The position numbers and the translations under genes are program-made. This document shows positions 43,840 through 52,139 of a stretch of DNA of 53,340 nucleotides, one piece after another; position 1 is the stretch's first letter; every line of letters begins with the position of its first letter. The DNA comes from JAKPQD01 sp029572965 (lineage in GTDB: Bacteria; Bacteroidota; Bacteroidia; Bacteroidales; DTGW01), in assembly GCA_035374585.1 (NCBI GenBank), contig DAOSPF010000015.1:1-53340 (forward strand), in the 5' to 3' direction. The notes below the pieces were generated by a model. The model was not told where the DNA came from. It was given only the letters and a program-made list of their open reading frames with translations, and made no database searches.

Positions 43840-44688
43840 ATGAAAGACAGAGCAAGGTTAAAGGAGAAAGAGAAAATTGTTATTAAAATAGGTACTTCGT
43901 CATTGACTCACGATAATGGCAAGATAAATTTTAAAAGCTTTGAAAAGCTTGCCAGTGTTATCAGTCAAATGGTCAATGATGGCAAAAAAGTACTGTTGGT
44001 TACTTCAGGGGCAATTGCTGTAGGGGCGGGGAAAATAGGCCTGGGACAAAAACCATCAAAATTGTCCGAAAAACAGGCACTTGCTGCTATCGGACAAGCT
44101 GAACTTATTAAAATCTACGAAAAATTCTTTGCCGACCATAACAAAATCTCAGCCCAGGTGCTTTTGACAAAAGATGGTGTGCTAAACCCCATCAGGAGGC
44201 AAAATGCCAAAAATACATTAAATACTCTGCTCAGCATGGGCATTGTGCCTATCATCAACGAAAATGACACCGTGTCAACAGATGAGATTGAATTTGGCGA
44301 TAACGATACCCTGTCTGCCCACGTGGCAGTGGTTTCAGAAGCAGATTTGCTGGTTATCTTATCAGATATTGACGGGCTTTTTGACGGCGATCCTCGTAAA
44401 GATGCTAATGCAAAAATTATTTCGAAAGTTGGCAACGTTGACGATGTTGAAAAATATGCAGGGGCTTCCAATTCTGAGTTTGCCAAAGGTGGAATGATAA
44501 CAAAAATTGCGGCTGCACGCTTGTGCAATAATGCCGGCATCGACATGGTTATTGCCAAAGGCGAAGACCCTGCCATTGTACTGGATATTATTGCCGGAAA
44601 AGATTTAGGTACTCTTTTTGTTGGGAAAACAGAAATAAGTATCAAAAAACCAGAAGAATCTGTCATTTATAAAGAAAAAAGAGGTTAG
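43840..44688 (+). CDS. proB: Glutamate 5-kinase (no PUA domain)
   Basis: A 282-aa amino-acid-kinase-fold enzyme phosphorylating glutamate, the first step of proline synthesis. Visible motifs: IVIKIGTSSLTHDNGKINF, VLLVTSGAIAVGAGKIGL, MGIVPIINENDTVSTDEIEFGDNDTLSAHVA, LLVILSDIDGLFDGDPRKD and FAKGGMITKIAAARL. It ends soon after the kinase fold, so it lacks the C-terminal PUA domain of the 367-aa E. coli enzyme; such short forms occur in other bacteria. It should act with ProA, which is separated here by an inserted gene. Confidence 0.93.
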   Translation: MKDRARLKEKEKIVIKIGTSSLTHDNGKINFKSFEKLASVISQMVNDGKKVLLVTSGAIAVGAGKIGLGQKPSKLSEKQALAAIGQAELIKIYEKFFADHNKISAQVLLTKDGVLNPIRRQNAKNTLNTLLSMGIVPIINENDTVSTDEIEFGDNDTLSAHVAVVSEADLLVILSDIDGLFDGDPRKDANAKIISKVGNVDDVEKYAGASNSEFAKGGMITKIAAARLCNNAGIDMVIAKGEDPAIVLDIIAGKDLGTLFVGKTEISIKKPEESVIYKEKRG

Positions 44689-44767
44689 GTTGTTGGTAGT
44701 TGCTAAATATTAGTTATGCAGCTGCTAAAAAAAATAAAAATAGAAAGATTAGAAACAAAATTTGAAG

Positions 44768-45553
44768 ATGACAAAATCAAAAATCGATAAAATAACAATC
44801 CATAGTAAATGTTTAGGCAAAGAAATGAATGTATTAGTCTATTTGCCTTATGATTACGATAAAAAAGAAAATTTGACGACATTGTATTTTTTACACGGAA
44901 GAAGTGGCGATGAAAATATTTTAATAGAAGCAGGTATTAATATTGTTGCGGATAGATTAATAGCAAATCAGGAAATAGAATCAATGATAATTGTCTGTCC
45001 AAATATAGAGAATAGCAGAGGGCTAAATTCTTCCTTTAATTGTAAAGAGGTTAGAGATCCGTTGGGTAGAATAATTAACATAGGAATGTATGAAGACTAC
45101 CTAATAAGAGAGGTTATTCCTGAAATTGATAATAGATATAATACCAATAGAAATCGAAATGGCAGGTATATTGGAGGAGCTTCGGCAGGAGGATATGCTG
45201 CACTTCATAATGCCTTTCGTCATTATGATTTATTTTCGAAGGTTGGAGGGCATATGCCTGCAATAGAGCTTAAGCTTGAAGATGAAGACAAAGCCTATTT
45301 TCAAAATCAAGACATTTGGGAAAAATACGATCCGATTACAATTGCACAACAAATGAAATCCTGTGATTTAAAGGTTTATCTTGATGCTGGCGATAAAGAT
45401 GAAGGTCGTTTTTATGAAGGATGTCTAATTTTAAATAAAATCCTAAATGAGAAAGGTATTGATTCACAAAATCATGTTTTTGAAGGATGCCATAGTTTAG
45501 AGTATATAAAATCTAATTTTGAAAAGTATATGTTTTTTTACGGAAAAAAATAA
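44768..45553 (+). CDS. Esterase D/Fes-type alpha/beta-hydrolase
   Basis: A 261-aa protein of the putative esterase family (S-formylglutathione hydrolase/antigen-85 fold). MNVLVYLPYDYDKKENLTTLYFLHGRSGDE gives the oxyanion-hole strand. YIGGASAGGYAALHNAFRH carries the nucleophile serine in G-x-S-x-G form. YLDAGDKDEGRFYEG and FEGCHSLEYI supply the acid and histidine. No signal peptide, so cytoplasmic. ATG 44768 is preferred over the TTG at 44762. It interrupts proB and proA and is visibly AT-richer: nine of its twelve arginine codons are AGA/AGG, against none of ten in proA. Probably acquired by transfer. Substrate unknown. Confidence 0.85.
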   Translation: MTKSKIDKITIHSKCLGKEMNVLVYLPYDYDKKENLTTLYFLHGRSGDENILIEAGINIVADRLIANQEIESMIIVCPNIENSRGLNSSFNCKEVRDPLGRIINIGMYEDYLIREVIPEIDNRYNTNRNRNGRYIGGASAGGYAALHNAFRHYDLFSKVGGHMPAIELKLEDEDKAYFQNQDIWEKYDPITIAQQMKSCDLKVYLDAGDKDEGRFYEGCLILNKILNEKGIDSQNHVFEGCHSLEYIKSNFEKYMFFYGKK

Positions 45554-45715
45554 AGCCGATCGCATAACACGCATTATAGTTAATTGCTGGTGAAGTATTT
45601 GAGCGGTACAACTCGTATCAAACCTATTGCAAACTGGCAGGACAGCGTTTCGAAAGCGGAAACAAAAACATACTCCCAAAACATTGATAGTCAATTAAAA
45701 AATTAAATTATTGAA
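45554..45715. other. Non-coding 3' flank of the esterase insertion
   Basis: This 162-bp spacer before proA has higher GC than the esterase and no open frame of use. It carries GCATAAC (45562-45568), the inverse of GTTATGC at 44713-44719 on the other side of the esterase. TAGTTA (45577-45582) is repeated directly at 44711-44716. GTTTC/GAAAC forms a small hairpin near 45644-45662. It may be the edge of the inserted segment. Confidence 0.35.
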
Positions 45716-47017
45716 ATGAGCCAGATTATAGATATAGCAAAGCAAGCAAAAAAAGCGTCTATTCCAATGTCAGCATTATCTGCTAAAACAAAGAACAACG
45801 CATTAAAAGCCATAGCCAATGCATTAGTCAAAGCTGAAGCACAAATTATTGAGGCCAATACAAAGGATTTGCAAAAAGCAGAACAGGAAAAGCTTGCTGC
45901 TCCTTTGCTTAAACGTTTGAAATTCGATAAAAACAAGATAAAAGAGGTTGTTGATGGCATCGAAAGCCTGATACGCCTTGCTGAACCTGTTGGCCAAACA
46001 CTCTCGGCCACCGAATTGGACAATGGTCTTGAGCTTTACAAAGTAAGCTGTCCTATAGGGGTTATAGGAGTTATTTTTGAATCTCGCCCTGATGCCTTGG
46101 TCCAGATATCATCACTTTGCCTTAAAAGTGGGAATGCCGTTTTACTTAAGGGGGGCAGCGAAGCTTTGCATACAAACCGCATTTTAACAGAGATAATTAC
46201 CAAAGCATCTGCAGATGCAGGCATTCCCCAGGGGTGGCTCCATCTTCTTGAGACCCGCTCGGATGTAAACGAAATGCTCAAAATGGATGATTATATCGAC
46301 CTTATCATCCCTCGCGGTTCTAACGAGTTTGTGAAATACATCATGGACAATTCTAACATCGCTGTGTTAGGGCATGCTGATGGTATTTGCCATGTATATG
46401 TTGACAAAGAGGCTGACATAGATATGGCAGTGTCTGTTGCTGCAGATTCTAAGACTCAATATGTTGCAGTTTGCAATGCAGCCGAGACTTTACTGGTGCA
46501 TTCGTCTATTGCCCCAAAATTTCTACCTGCTTTAAAAGAGAAGATGGACGCTTTGCATGTAGAGTTACGTGGTTGCGAAAAAACATTAAAATATATTTCA
46601 GTAAAACCTGCCAGCGAACAAGATTGGGCTACGGAATATTTAGATTATATATGGTCTGTAAAAGTAGTTGATTCTATGGACGAGGCTATTGAGCATATAA
46701 ACAAATATGGCTCGGGGCATACCGAGTCTATCATTACCAAAGACAACGTTGCAGCCTTAAAATTCATGGATTTGTGCGACAGTGGCAATGTGTTCTGGAA
46801 CGCCAGCACACGCTTTAGTGATGGTTTCCGCTATGGATTAGGTGCTGAAGTTGGTATCAGTACTAATAAAATTCATGCCCGTGGCCCTGTAGGCCTCGAA
46901 GGGTTGCTTATTTACAAATGGAAACTCATTGGCAACGGCCAGATTGTGGCTGATTACGCTTCTGGGAAAAAAGTTTTTACCCATAAAAAACTAGATAAAA
47001 AGTTTAACCCAAGTTAA
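45716..47017 (+). CDS. proA: Glutamate-5-semialdehyde dehydrogenase
   Basis: A 433-aa aldehyde-dehydrogenase-fold enzyme that reduces glutamyl-5-phosphate with NADPH in proline synthesis. Conserved blocks: PIGVIGVIFESRPDALVQISSLCLKSGNAVLLKGGSEA, IDLIIPRGSNEFVKYI, VLGHADGICHVYVDKEADID, the catalytic-cysteine segment KTQYVAVCNAAETLLVH, GSGHTESIITKD, FWNASTRFSDGFRYGLGAEVGISTNKIHARGPVGLEGLLIYKW. Length is normal. It would normally be adjacent to proB; the esterase gene separates them. Last gene of the argR-proC-argH-proB cluster. Confidence 0.96.
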   Translation: MSQIIDIAKQAKKASIPMSALSAKTKNNALKAIANALVKAEAQIIEANTKDLQKAEQEKLAAPLLKRLKFDKNKIKEVVDGIESLIRLAEPVGQTLSATELDNGLELYKVSCPIGVIGVIFESRPDALVQISSLCLKSGNAVLLKGGSEALHTNRILTEIITKASADAGIPQGWLHLLETRSDVNEMLKMDDYIDLIIPRGSNEFVKYIMDNSNIAVLGHADGICHVYVDKEADIDMAVSVAADSKTQYVAVCNAAETLLVHSSIAPKFLPALKEKMDALHVELRGCEKTLKYISVKPASEQDWATEYLDYIWSVKVVDSMDEAIEHINKYGSGHTESIITKDNVAALKFMDLCDSGNVFWNASTRFSDGFRYGLGAEVGISTNKIHARGPVGLEGLLIYKWKLIGNGQIVADYASGKKVFTHKKLDKKFNPS

Positions 47018-47127
47018 ACATAAAAAATGCCTAATTGGGGTTAAAACAGCTTTGCTTTTATTTCAGCCTTTTATGGTTGAAAAAATTATTTATTAAACTT
47101 TATCTTCGCTTCAAGACAAAAATAGCT

Positions 47128-47805
47128 ATGGCTGATAACATTCAAATAGAAGACAGTTGGAAGGAATTGCTGGCTGATGAATTTGAGTCAGGCTATTTTG
47201 CTGCGCTAAAAACATTTTTGATTGAAGAAAAGCAGAAATATGAAGTGTTTCCCCCGGGAAGCCTAATTTTCAGTGCTTTTAACCTGACACCGGTTGACAA
47301 AGTCAAAGTGGTGATAGTGGGGCAAGACCCTTATCATGGGAAGGGGCAAGCCCATGGGCTTTGTTTTTCTGTTCAACGTGGCATAAAACCGCCGCCATCG
47401 TTGGTCAATATTTTTAAAGAACTACAGGACGATATTGGCATTGCTATTCCATCTCATGGATGCCTTGATAGTTGGGCAAAACAAGGCGTGCTATTACTAA
47501 ATGCAACGTTGACGGTACGTGCCAATACGCCTCGTTCGCATTTTGGCAAAGGTTGGGAAAAATTTACAGATGCCGCTATAAAATTACTATCTGATAAGCG
47601 AAACAACCTTGTATTCTTTCTCTGGGGCAATGATGCCAAAGCAAAGGAAACATTGATTGATAGCAAAAAGCATTTAATCCTGAAAGCTGCCCATCCTTCG
47701 CCATTTTCGGCTTACAATGGCTTTTTGGGTTGCAAGCATTTTTCGAAAGCCAATCAATATCTCGTCCAGCATGGTTATGAGCCTGTAGATTGGAATTTGA
47801 AGTAA
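47128..47805 (+). CDS. ung: Uracil-DNA glycosylase
   Basis: A 225-aa family-1 base-excision repair enzyme that removes uracil from DNA. The catalytic GQDPYHG is at 65-71 (D67), then FSVQRGIKPPPSLVNIFKEL, GVLLLNATLTVRANTPRSHFGKGWE, FFLWGNDAKAK and the His-containing HPSPFSAYNGFLGCKHF near the end. The frame is open from 47035, but MADNIQIEDSW at 47128 gives the family length; the longer N-terminus would be Phe/Lys-rich translated leader. A hairpin TTTCAGCC/GGTTGAAA (47061-47082) lies in the leader. Confidence 0.95.
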   Translation: MADNIQIEDSWKELLADEFESGYFAALKTFLIEEKQKYEVFPPGSLIFSAFNLTPVDKVKVVIVGQDPYHGKGQAHGLCFSVQRGIKPPPSLVNIFKELQDDIGIAIPSHGCLDSWAKQGVLLLNATLTVRANTPRSHFGKGWEKFTDAAIKLLSDKRNNLVFFLWGNDAKAKETLIDSKKHLILKAAHPSPFSAYNGFLGCKHFSKANQYLVQHGYEPVDWNLK

Positions 47806-47824
47806 ATTGTTTTTTGATGACGAC

Positions 47825-48754
47825 CTATATTTCTGTTTCTTGTTTTTTTTGTTTCCAGAAATAAAAGAGCAATATTCCGGTCAAAAATATTGAGGTGAAC
47901 AATACAGGTAAGTTCAAAGCACTTTCTACTCCTGCCTTGTCGATGTCAATGCTTGTATAGTGGTTGAAATTCAGGTAAAAGAAAACAACACCTAACGCAT
48001 TGTTGAGAAAGTGGGATAATACAGGTAGCCATATACTCCCACTCCATAGCAGCAGATATCCAAACATTACACCAAGTAGGAATCGTGGGATAAATCCATA
48101 GAATTGGAAATGGATACTACTGAAAACTGCTGCTGCAATGATAATTCCCCAATGTGCATTTTTGGTCCACTCAGTAAATATGCGTTGAAACAAGCCTCTG
48201 AAAACAAATTCTTCGCCAACAGCAGGGATTAAAGCCATTATAAACAAGTTGAGCAGCAAACCGCTTATTGTACTAGTTTTTAAGAAGGCCTCGGTAAGTG
48301 ATTGGGCGTTTTTTTCTGCATCTTTCATCCAGCTTTCTATGCCCGACAACCACGACGGGAGTTTCATCAATGAGTTGATGTGTTCGGTAAAATTGATAAA
48401 GGGTACAGCACATATCAAGATAAGAATGGCAAGTAATGCACTCTTTGCAGTAGGCCTTTCTTTTAAATACAAATAATTTAATGGCCTTTGGCCAAAGAAA
48501 AATGGCAAAGCCAATGGGGGCAATACAAACAAAAATATCGACTGAAAAGTTTGCAGGTATTTCAAAATATTAATACCAGTAGTCGAATGTATGTCGGCTC
48601 CAGCTGTCAGTGTTTTCAGTATGTCATTTCCCCAAACAGGGATAGCAAAAAGCACACTGAGAAACATCCCTATCAGCAGAAATGTTGCCATAAATGCAAT
48701 GCTTAACATTATCTTAAGCCCGGGTGTAGCGTTTTCGAACCAGTTGTATCTCAT
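47825..48754 (-). CDS. CPBP-family intramembrane glutamic protease
   Basis: A 309-aa polytopic membrane protein with about eight transmembrane helices. It carries the three CPBP (ABI/Rce1-like) motifs: EEFVFRGLFQRIF (E-E-x-x-x-R), FSSIHFQFYGFIPRFLLG (F-x-x-x-H) and LSHFLNNALG (H-x-x-x-N). It is therefore a probable active intramembrane endopeptidase; bacterial members process bacteriocins, lipoproteins or signalling peptides, and the substrate here is unknown. The frame extends to a TTG at 48766, but ATG 48754 (MRYNWFENATP) is preferred. Convergent with ung, 19 bp apart. Confidence 0.9.
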   Translation of the reverse strand: MRYNWFENATPGLKIMLSIAFMATFLLIGMFLSVLFAIPVWGNDILKTLTAGADIHSTTGINILKYLQTFQSIFLFVLPPLALPFFFGQRPLNYLYLKERPTAKSALLAILILICAVPFINFTEHINSLMKLPSWLSGIESWMKDAEKNAQSLTEAFLKTSTISGLLLNLFIMALIPAVGEEFVFRGLFQRIFTEWTKNAHWGIIIAAAVFSSIHFQFYGFIPRFLLGVMFGYLLLWSGSIWLPVLSHFLNNALGVVFFYLNFNHYTSIDIDKAGVESALNLPVLFTSIFLTGILLFYFWKQKKQETEI

Positions 48755-48819
48755 TTTTAATGTCAATTATTGTTGCAGATTGATTTCAAAGCTTGTTTTA
48801 TATAGACTTTATCCTGACG

Positions 48820-48850
48820 TTGTTTCTTGAAACTATAAAGCCTAACTTTG
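48820..48850 (+). promoter_or_regulatory. Promoter of the dus gene
   Basis: TTG (48820-48822), 20 bp, TAACTTTG (48843-48850) matches the Bacteroidota promoter. It is followed by a real Shine-Dalgarno-like GGAGAG (48875-48880) 7 bp before the TTG start codon. Confidence 0.65.
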
Positions 48851-48887
48851 CAGCTACAAAAGTAATAATTTATTGGAGAGCTGAAGG

Positions 48888-49895
48888 TTGAAAATTGCAG
48901 ACATTGAGTTGGGTGAGCGGCCTGTATTCCTGGCCCCGATGGAGGAAGTGACGGATGTTTCTTTCAGGCGTTTTTGTAAAGAATTTGGTGCAGACATGAT
49001 GTACACCGAGTTTATTTCGTCTGACGGGCTAATCCGCAATGCAGGTAAGTCATTAAAGAAGCTGGAGATATTCGATTATGAGCGTCCCATAGGCATACAG
49101 ATATACGGCCATCTGAAAGATGCAATGGTAGAGGCAGCTATTATTGCTGAACGTGCAAACCCTGATGTGATAGATATTAACTTTGGGTGCCCGATGAAAA
49201 AGATTGTCCGTCGTGGCGCTGGATCAGGCATGATGAACAATGTGCCGTTGATGGTAGAAATTACCGATGCCATCGTCAAGGCTGTAAAAAAGCCAGTTAC
49301 CGTGAAAACCCGCCTTGGGTATGACGAGGAAAACAAAAACATTGTCGATATAGCCGAAAGGCTTCAGGATGTTGGCATCAAAGCTATCACCATCCATGGC
49401 CGTACCCGTAGCCAGCTTTATACCGGAAAGGCAGACTGGACTTTGATTGGTGCAGTAAAAAATAATCCACGCATGACAATTCCTGTTATTGGCAATGGAG
49501 ATATACGTTCTGGCTTCGATGCTTATGAGGCTTTTGAAAAATATGGGGTGGATGGCATTATGATTGGACGGGCCACTGTTGGGTGTCCCTGGATTTTTGA
49601 GGAAATAAAGCATTTTCTTAAACATAAAAGTCCACTTCCTCCCAAAAATGTGGCTGAAGTATCAACTCTTGTAAAGAAACACCTTTTGCTTTCTGTTGAA
49701 TTGAAAGGAGAACGTGGCGGAATACTCGAAATGCGACGGCATTTTGCGCATTACTACCGTGGGTTGCCCAATTTTAGGGAAACCCGTATTAAACTCCTCA
49801 CCTCTTTGAATGTTGATGAAATATTGCAAATTATCGATAGTATTGATGAGCGGTATGGAGAGCTTTTCATGCCTCCTGTTGACGAAAAACATTAG
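48888..49895 (+). CDS. tRNA-dihydrouridine synthase
   Basis: A 335-aa flavoenzyme that reduces specific uridines in tRNA D-loops (DusB-like). TIM-barrel motifs: VFLAPMEEVTDVSFRR, MYTEFISSDGLI, IGIQIYGH, VIDINFGCPMKKIVRRGAGSGMM with catalytic Cys101, KTRLGYD, AITIHGRTRSQLYTGKADW, IPVIGNGDIRSG, GIMIGRATVGCPWIFEEI. The start codon is TTG (48888) with GGAGAG upstream; the next ATG lies inside the FMN-site motif, so it cannot be the start. It ends 73 bp before the next gene's preferred start. Confidence 0.93.
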   Translation: MKIADIELGERPVFLAPMEEVTDVSFRRFCKEFGADMMYTEFISSDGLIRNAGKSLKKLEIFDYERPIGIQIYGHLKDAMVEAAIIAERANPDVIDINFGCPMKKIVRRGAGSGMMNNVPLMVEITDAIVKAVKKPVTVKTRLGYDEENKNIVDIAERLQDVGIKAITIHGRTRSQLYTGKADWTLIGAVKNNPRMTIPVIGNGDIRSGFDAYEAFEKYGVDGIMIGRATVGCPWIFEEIKHFLKHKSPLPPKNVAEVSTLVKKHLLLSVELKGERGGILEMRRHFAHYYRGLPNFRETRIKLLTSLNVDEILQIIDSIDERYGELFMPPVDEKH

Positions 49896-49968
49896 TTGTT
49901 TCATTTTTTTTATCTCCGCATTTTTTTGTTACAAATTTTCTGGACTAATTTTATATGGATACGTATAT

Positions 49969-50721
49969 ATGAAGAAAAACTTTATGCGAACGTTTCATTC
50001 AAAAATCTTTATTTTCTGCGTTTTTGTTTTGACAGGTATTTCACTGGCTTATTCTCAGCAGGCTAATGATGGTGTTTCGAGCAAAGGACCCGCCAATTAT
50101 GATGGTACAAAAACAATCAATGCACAAACCAATGATACTGCTAAAGTTGCTTTAAAACAGGAAACTATTGACAATGCCCCAAAAGCTGATGTTGCTCCAG
50201 CCAATACAGTCATTTCGGAGCAAACAACCTCTGAACGTTATGATACTATTGTAAAAAAAACTGGAGGAAAGATGAAGGTCAAAATTACCGGGAAAAACGT
50301 GCATGAGGTAACCTTTTTTATGCCTGGAGAGAAGAAAGAAAAAAGGCTAAGTACGGGATATATTAAGGAGCTTCGTTATGCTGATGGACGCATTGACCTC
50401 ATTGACAATACCCCTGAAAAAATCACAGCCAAAGATCCCATTCTTTTAATTCCTGAAAGTGAATGGAAAAAAGTGGAAGTGGCCAAAAGTGAAATTGAGG
50501 TGAAAGATTTGGTTGAAAAAGAGGTTATTGAAGCTGAGGCCGAAGGGAAAAAATATACCACTACAGATAGTTTTTTGGAAAAAAATGCAATTGTCATTTT
50601 ACGAAAAAAGGCGGTAAACCTTAATGCCACTAAAATATTGGTTATTGATAAGATTGTAACCCGCGAGTATGGCGAATTTCCGAAGATGAAAGTGATTGCC
50701 AAAGCTTATGCCAACGAATGA
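49969..50721 (+). CDS. Secreted protein of unknown function
   Basis: A protein of about 250 aa with a signal peptide (KIFIFCVFVLTGISLAYSQ). A low-complexity Asn/Thr/Ala-rich linker at about 32-90 is followed by a small beta-rich domain: DTIVKKTGGKMKVKITGKNVHEVTFFMPG, then STGYIKELRYADGRIDLI. This 'D-x-I-x-x-x-G-x-x-x-x-K-V...I-x-Y-x-x-G' layout recurs in short Bacteroidota exported proteins of unknown function. The C-terminal part (DSFLEKNAIVILRKKAVNLNATKILVIDKIVTREYGEFPKMKVIAKAY) resembles a YbjQ/RcsF-like fold, but I am not sure. The frame extends back to 49810 into dus; ATG 49969 fits the signal peptide. Confidence 0.75.
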   Translation: MKKNFMRTFHSKIFIFCVFVLTGISLAYSQQANDGVSSKGPANYDGTKTINAQTNDTAKVALKQETIDNAPKADVAPANTVISEQTTSERYDTIVKKTGGKMKVKITGKNVHEVTFFMPGEKKEKRLSTGYIKELRYADGRIDLIDNTPEKITAKDPILLIPESEWKKVEVAKSEIEVKDLVEKEVIEAEAEGKKYTTTDSFLEKNAIVILRKKAVNLNATKILVIDKIVTREYGEFPKMKVIAKAYANE

Positions 50722-50753
50722 TTTGGTTTTTACTTTCAATAAATCTACTTTTG
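50722..50753 (+). promoter_or_regulatory. Promoter of coaD
   Basis: TTTG (50722-50725), 20 bp, TACTTTTG (50746-50753): a full Bacteroidota match, 20 bp before the coaD ATG and just after the preceding gene's stop codon. Confidence 0.65.
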
Positions 50754-50773
50754 TTTTTTATTTCTAAAAAAGA

Positions 50774-51250
50774 ATGGAACGAATAGCATTGTTTCCCGGG
50801 TCATTCGACCCATTTACCATTGGTCATGAGTCAATCGTAAAACGCGGGTTGTCTTTATTTGATAAAATCATCATTGCCATAGGGAGCAATAGCGATAAGG
50901 CTGGTTTTTTCCCTGTCGAAAAACGTATCCAATGGATTAAGCAGGTTTTTGAGTACGAAGAAAAGGTCATGGTTGCCCAATATACCGGCCTTACTGTAGA
51001 ATTTTGCAAAGAAGTCGGGGCTCAGTTTATTATTCGTGGATTGCGCACTTCTGCTGACTTTGAATATGAGAGATCTATTGCTCAGGTGAATAAAGCTATG
51101 GCTCCTGAAATTGAGTCTGTTTTTATCCTTACTGCGCCCGAACATGCTTCGGTTACATCTTCTATAGTCCGCGATATTATCAGGCATGGCGGAGATGCTT
51201 CTAAGTTTCTCCCCAATAGCCAAGAATTGAAAAATTTGCGAATACACTGA
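50774..51250 (+). CDS. coaD: Phosphopantetheine adenylyltransferase
   Basis: A 158-aa nucleotidyltransferase converting 4'-phosphopantetheine to dephospho-CoA, the fourth step of CoA synthesis. FPGSFDPFTIGH (7-18) holds the T/H-x-G-H motif with H18. GLTVEFCKEVGAQFIIRGLRTSADFEYE is the conserved substrate loop, and EHASVTSSIVRDIIRHGGD is the ISS-x-x-x-R-like signature. Length is normal. The cupin gene follows after 19 bp and is probably co-transcribed. Confidence 0.96.
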   Translation: MERIALFPGSFDPFTIGHESIVKRGLSLFDKIIIAIGSNSDKAGFFPVEKRIQWIKQVFEYEEKVMVAQYTGLTVEFCKEVGAQFIIRGLRTSADFEYERSIAQVNKAMAPEIESVFILTAPEHASVTSSIVRDIIRHGGDASKFLPNSQELKNLRIH

Positions 51251-51269
51251 TTTTAATTTTCCCCAAACT

Positions 51270-51617
51270 ATGATATACAAAAAAGACCAAGCCGCTGAAT
51301 TCGAGAAACAGGGCGTAAAAATGCGTGTTTATAACTCGAAAGAACAATGTCCTGAAGCTTCTGTCGTTTACCAGGAAACGCAAACCGGTCACCACGAGGA
51401 GTTTTATCACTCCAAAAGTAATTTTATATTTTATATCATTGAAGGAGCTGGAACCTGGTTCATTGAGGATATTCCTTATGATGTTGAAGCTGGAGATGTT
51501 GTTATTGTGCCTCCAGGTAAAAGATTTTATTATAAAGGCAAGCTTAAACAGGTTTGCATTACATCGCCTTCATGGGAGCCTCAATATGAGCATCATGTAA
51601 GGGATGTAGAGTTTTAA
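51270..51617 (+). CDS. Small single-domain cupin protein
   Basis: A 115-aa cytoplasmic protein with one cupin beta-barrel. Motif 1 reads GHHEEFYHSKSNFIFYIIEGAGTWFIEDIPYDVEAGD and motif 2 is VVIVPPGKRFYYKGKLKQVCI. The usual metal-binding histidines of motif 1 are only partly present, and the motif-2 His position carries Lys/Arg, so metal binding and catalysis are uncertain. It could bind a sugar or other small ligand instead. Co-directional with coaD (19-bp gap) and convergent with smpB (10-bp gap). Confidence 0.8.
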   Translation: MIYKKDQAAEFEKQGVKMRVYNSKEQCPEASVVYQETQTGHHEEFYHSKSNFIFYIIEGAGTWFIEDIPYDVEAGDVVIVPPGKRFYYKGKLKQVCITSPSWEPQYEHHVRDVEF

Positions 51618-51627
51618 TCCTAAAGTT

Positions 51628-52086
51628 TTATTGTTTCATTGCCCGGTCCATTTCGCGGGAAGCATCTTTACGTTTCAGATCTTCGCGTTTATCGAATTGC
51701 TTTTTACCACGGGCAAGGGCAATATCGAGCTTAGCAAGTCCACGCTCGTTTATCCACAGGCTGATGCAAACAATGGTCAATCCTTTGTCCTGCGACTTTT
51801 TATACAGCTTGTCAAGCTCTTTTTTGTTTAGCAGGAGCTTGCGCTCGCGGCGTGGTTCGTGGTTGTTGCAGGTACCCCAGTCGTATTCGGCAACATGCAT
51901 ATTTTTTACGTACAATTCGCCATTGACAAAGTAACAATAAGCATCGCTCAGGTTAGCTTTTCCGGCACGTATAGATTTTATTTCGGTGCCAACAAGCTTT
52001 ATCCCTGCGGTATAACGCTCCAAAAATTCGTATTCAAACGAAGCTTTTTTGTTGCGGATATCTATTTTTTGTTGTTCTGTTTTCAT
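51628..52086 (-). CDS. smpB: SsrA-binding protein SmpB
   Basis: A 152-aa RNA-binding protein that delivers tmRNA to stalled ribosomes for trans-translation. IRNKKASFEYEFLERYTAGIKLVGTEIKSIRAGKANLSDAYCYF is the characteristic N-terminal OB fold. LYVKNMHVAEYDWGTCNNHEPRRERKLLLNKKELDKL follows, and the basic C-terminal tail (GKKQFDKREDLKRKDASREMDRAMKQ) mimics the decoding contacts. The ssrA gene is not in the window. Confidence 0.96.
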   Translation of the reverse strand: MKTEQQKIDIRNKKASFEYEFLERYTAGIKLVGTEIKSIRAGKANLSDAYCYFVNGELYVKNMHVAEYDWGTCNNHEPRRERKLLLNKKELDKLYKKSQDKGLTIVCISLWINERGLAKLDIALARGKKQFDKREDLKRKDASREMDRAMKQ

Positions 52087-52139
52087 TTTTATAGCTTGGC
52101 TGCAAAGGTATGCAAAAAAGCTTTTACGTCAAATTCGGA

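Noticed and set aside
45562..45590. Integron attC site after the esterase
   Set aside because: Only loose resemblance: the RYYYAAC and GTTRRRY core boxes do not match properly and no integrase is in the window.
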